From positions 868,001 to 932,000 of the forward strand of contig NZ_BIFQ01000001.1 of assembly GCF_003967515.1 (NCBI RefSeq): a stretch of 64,000 nucleotides of DNA. The letters run 5' to 3'. This DNA is from Dictyobacter aurantiacus (GTDB lineage Bacteria > Chloroflexota > Ktedonobacteria > Ktedonobacterales > Ktedonobacteraceae). Below are positions 61,946-64,000 of this stretch, piece after piece. How positions within the stretch are numbered: position 1 is the stretch's first letter; every line of letters starts with the position of its first letter. The translations under genes and the position numbers were made by a program. The notes under the pieces are model-generated. The model ran no database searches. It was given only the letters and a program-made list of their open reading frames with translations, and had not been told where the DNA came from.

Positions 61946-62479
61946 CGTCTCTTCTCCTCTGCTTGTGCTGTTCTCAGTCTACGACATTTCGGAGAAGTCG
62001 ACTTCCTTCACTGTCCGGTCTTGGGGGTTCACTCCAATGCCCTTCCACCATCAACTCTCGTGGAAACTAGAGGTTTTTCTCACGAGAGTTTATCATTACA
62101 TTTCTATCCGTCAAAAGCAAACAAAAGCTGTTTCACCAAACTTGTGTGAACTGTTTTATTCGACAAACAACACAAAGGCTGGAATGAGGAAGCGTCGAAA
62201 GCCTCTCATCTGAAATGAGTTCGAAGATGCCGCGCAATTATCAAATGACCAGATCCGTCCGTTTCCTGGCCCTATTGACCATTGCGCTCCCTTCGTGTGG
62301 GCTATAGTATCAATAGGTGGTTGATTGGTCCTGATTCAACCATCCAACCATGGAAAGAGATCCATAAGCGTAAAGGAGAAAGAGAGCCATGCCGGTCTTC
62401 GACTCGTTCCTGGCGACTACCCAGCAAGCGGGAGAGACTGTGTATCAAGGATGAGGTATGTGAAAGGGGACATGACGAC
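61946..62479. other. Gene-free stretch with one 10-bp hairpin
   Basis: About 530 bases. AACTCTCGTG at 62054-62063 pairs with CACGAGAGTT at 62082-62091. Otherwise I see no supported gene; the frame that continues upstream of the kinase at 62480 has no ribosome site and a composition unlike protein. Confidence 0.4.
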
Positions 62480-63979
62480 ATGAAATCTATAACCGAAAAA
62501 AGAAAATGGGAAGAGAAGAGCAACGAGCAGTATGCGTTTATGGATGCGCTGCCACAATTGATCTGGATCGTTCAACCGGATGGTTGGGTTGCCTATACGA
62601 ATCAACGCTGGCGTAACTATAGCGGTGAACAACAATTGCCTTCCCGTGCAAACCTTCTCTTGCAGCAAGAGATATGGCCTGAGAACCTTCATCCTGAGGA
62701 CCGAGCATACGTTCTGGCACTGCAGCAACAGGCTTTTGCGACCAGTGAACCGCGTACCGTGAGGTATCGTCTGAGAGAGGGACATACAGGTACCTATCGC
62801 TGGTTTCTCGCACAGGTTGTCCCCTACTATAATGAAGCGGGAAAGATTGCACGATGGATGGTCAGCTGCACCGACATCGATGACCAGAAACAGACCGAAG
62901 ATACATTGCGTCAGAGCCAGGAACGTGTGGACCTGCTGATGCGCTCCAGCTTGATTGGCATCTTTGTCGCTGAGGATAATGAGATTGTGGATGCGAATGC
63001 CACCTTTCTCCGCATGACAGGCTATAGTCAGAAGGACCTGGATCGGCGGAATATTCAGTGGACAACAACAACGCCGGCACTCGCCTCATTTTCGGAACAG
63101 GTCCATCAGGAAGTAGTGGTGCAACGCTACAAAACCCCGTTCGAAACGGAATTGGTGTGTAAAGATGGCAGCAAATTGCCTGTTCTAGTGGATGGCATCG
63201 CCGTTCATGACCAGGTGTTACACGGCATGGGTCTTGTCATGGATAATGCTGCTCGTCATGAGTTGCAACAGCGGAAAGACTCTTTTGTAAGTATCGTGAG
63301 TCACGAACTGAAAACGCCCATCACCTCTTTAAAACTGCAAAATCAAGTGTTACGAAAAAAACTCAAGAAGCAGGGCCTTTCTGATCTCGAGATCGCGTCT
63401 GATCGCATGGACGTGCAACTGAATGCGATTACACGCATGGTCGACGAGTTACTTGATGTCTCACGTATTCAAGCGGGAAAGCTGGAATATGCCAGAGATC
63501 TGGTCGATCTGGATATGGTGCTCAGAGAGGTTATTAGCCTTTTTCAGCGGATGCAAACAACTCACACCATTGCCCTTCATCGCACCCCGGCACCCATTTT
63601 TATCATCGGAGATCGTGACCGCATCGAGTGCATCTTTTTGAATATTCTGAGCAACGCCATTAAATACTCGCCCTCTGCTCCGTTGATCGATGTGCTGCTG
63701 ACGACCTCGGGAGAGAGCGTCACCGTCAGTATCCGTGATCAGGGCATCGGCATTCCACAGGAGCTACAAGAGAAAATTTTTGACCGCTTCTACCGGGCGG
63801 CTCCCTTGCAGCAGCACGCCTTTCCAGGTCTCGGGCTGGGTTTGTATATTGTCGCAAAAATTATCAAGCATCATGGGGGAACCATTCGCGTTGAAAGTGA
63901 ACTGGGAAAAGGTGCAACCTTTCATATCACGTTCCCCTTGTCCGCGCCGGAACACCTTCCTGTAGGAGAAAGGAACTAG
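62480..63979 (+). CDS. PAS-domain sensor histidine kinase (soluble)
   Basis: About 499 residues, no membrane helix. PAS 1 (residues 20-140: FMDALPQLIWIVQPDGWVAYTNQRW ... PYYNEAGKIARWMVSCTDIDDQK), PAS 2 (about 155-260: GIFVAEDNEIVDANATFLRMTGYSQKDL), HisKA with H in FVSIVSHELKTPITSLKLQ and ATPase boxes NILSNAIKYSPS, IRDQGIGIP and GLGLGLYIVAKII. The ATG at 62480 has AAAGGGGA 9 bases upstream. The signal is probably cytoplasmic (redox or ligand sensed by PAS). A partner regulator may lie beyond the right edge. Confidence 0.92.
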   Translation: MKSITEKRKWEEKSNEQYAFMDALPQLIWIVQPDGWVAYTNQRWRNYSGEQQLPSRANLLLQQEIWPENLHPEDRAYVLALQQQAFATSEPRTVRYRLREGHTGTYRWFLAQVVPYYNEAGKIARWMVSCTDIDDQKQTEDTLRQSQERVDLLMRSSLIGIFVAEDNEIVDANATFLRMTGYSQKDLDRRNIQWTTTTPALASFSEQVHQEVVVQRYKTPFETELVCKDGSKLPVLVDGIAVHDQVLHGMGLVMDNAARHELQQRKDSFVSIVSHELKTPITSLKLQNQVLRKKLKKQGLSDLEIASDRMDVQLNAITRMVDELLDVSRIQAGKLEYARDLVDLDMVLREVISLFQRMQTTHTIALHRTPAPIFIIGDRDRIECIFLNILSNAIKYSPSAPLIDVLLTTSGESVTVSIRDQGIGIPQELQEKIFDRFYRAAPLQQHAFPGLGLGLYIVAKIIKHHGGTIRVESELGKGATFHITFPLSAPEHLPVGERN

Positions 63980-64000
63980 AGCAATGGGGAAGAAGCAACA

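Overview
The window looks like a stretch of a Ktedonobacteria-type Chloroflexota chromosome. This is an inference from gene content: a selenocysteine formate dehydrogenase with an NrfD-type membrane subunit, cydAB with two extra small membrane genes, many two-component systems and secreted or desiccation-type proteins, moderate GC, and a high load of decayed genes and mobile elements. No rRNA, tRNA or CRISPR array was seen.

Layout. 1-5.6 kb: a secreted amidase-like protein (cut by the window edge), a frameshifted remnant, hisC, an ECF sigma factor, and two copies of a ~200-bp hairpin-rich repeat, one abutting a truncated SDR gene. 5.7-14.2 kb: two alpha/beta hydrolases, an erythromycin-esterase homologue, a secreted sialidase-fold protein, a truncated formate/nitrite transporter, a 95-bp MITE with target duplication next to a third copy of the repeat, an SRPBCC protein and a six-helix membrane protein. 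14.3-22.1 kb: aquaporin, cydAB plus two small genes, and cydDC on the opposite strand. 22.3-29.1 kb: transporter and DUF4396-like remnants, then a three-gene formate dehydrogenase whose catalytic subunit reads through a UGA (selenocysteine).

29.4-34.5 kb: a cobalamin-binding protein faces a sigma70-type promoter, an adenosylcobalamin riboswitch and a terminator that precede a class I ribonucleotide reductase. Its beta subunit has the Phe and Glu substitutions typical of class Ic (Mn/Fe) enzymes, and the redox-active Cys tail of its alpha subunit is a separate small gene. 34.9-39.8 kb: a broken LuxR regulator, a NarX/NarL-type two-component system, membrane proteins and a DUF4396 remnant.

39.8-55 kb: a copper/metal island with a 2Fe-2S protein, ZIP transporter, M56 peptidase, CsoR, CopZ, cupredoxin lipoprotein, CopA, BlaI/CopY-type repressor, multicopper oxidase, ferredoxin, a Cys-poor HMA protein, a DUF318-type permease with a His-rich tail, small membrane proteins and an OmpR/EnvZ-type pair. 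Three CsoR-like palindromes lie before the 2Fe-2S gene, csoR and copA.

55.3-64 kb: an IS3-family element that carries an ORF-less group II intron between its left end and orfA and interrupts a WD40 gene; then a SUKH-type protein, a Q-rich repeat protein, an SMP (LEA-like) protein, transposase fragments, a small secreted protein and a PAS histidine kinase.
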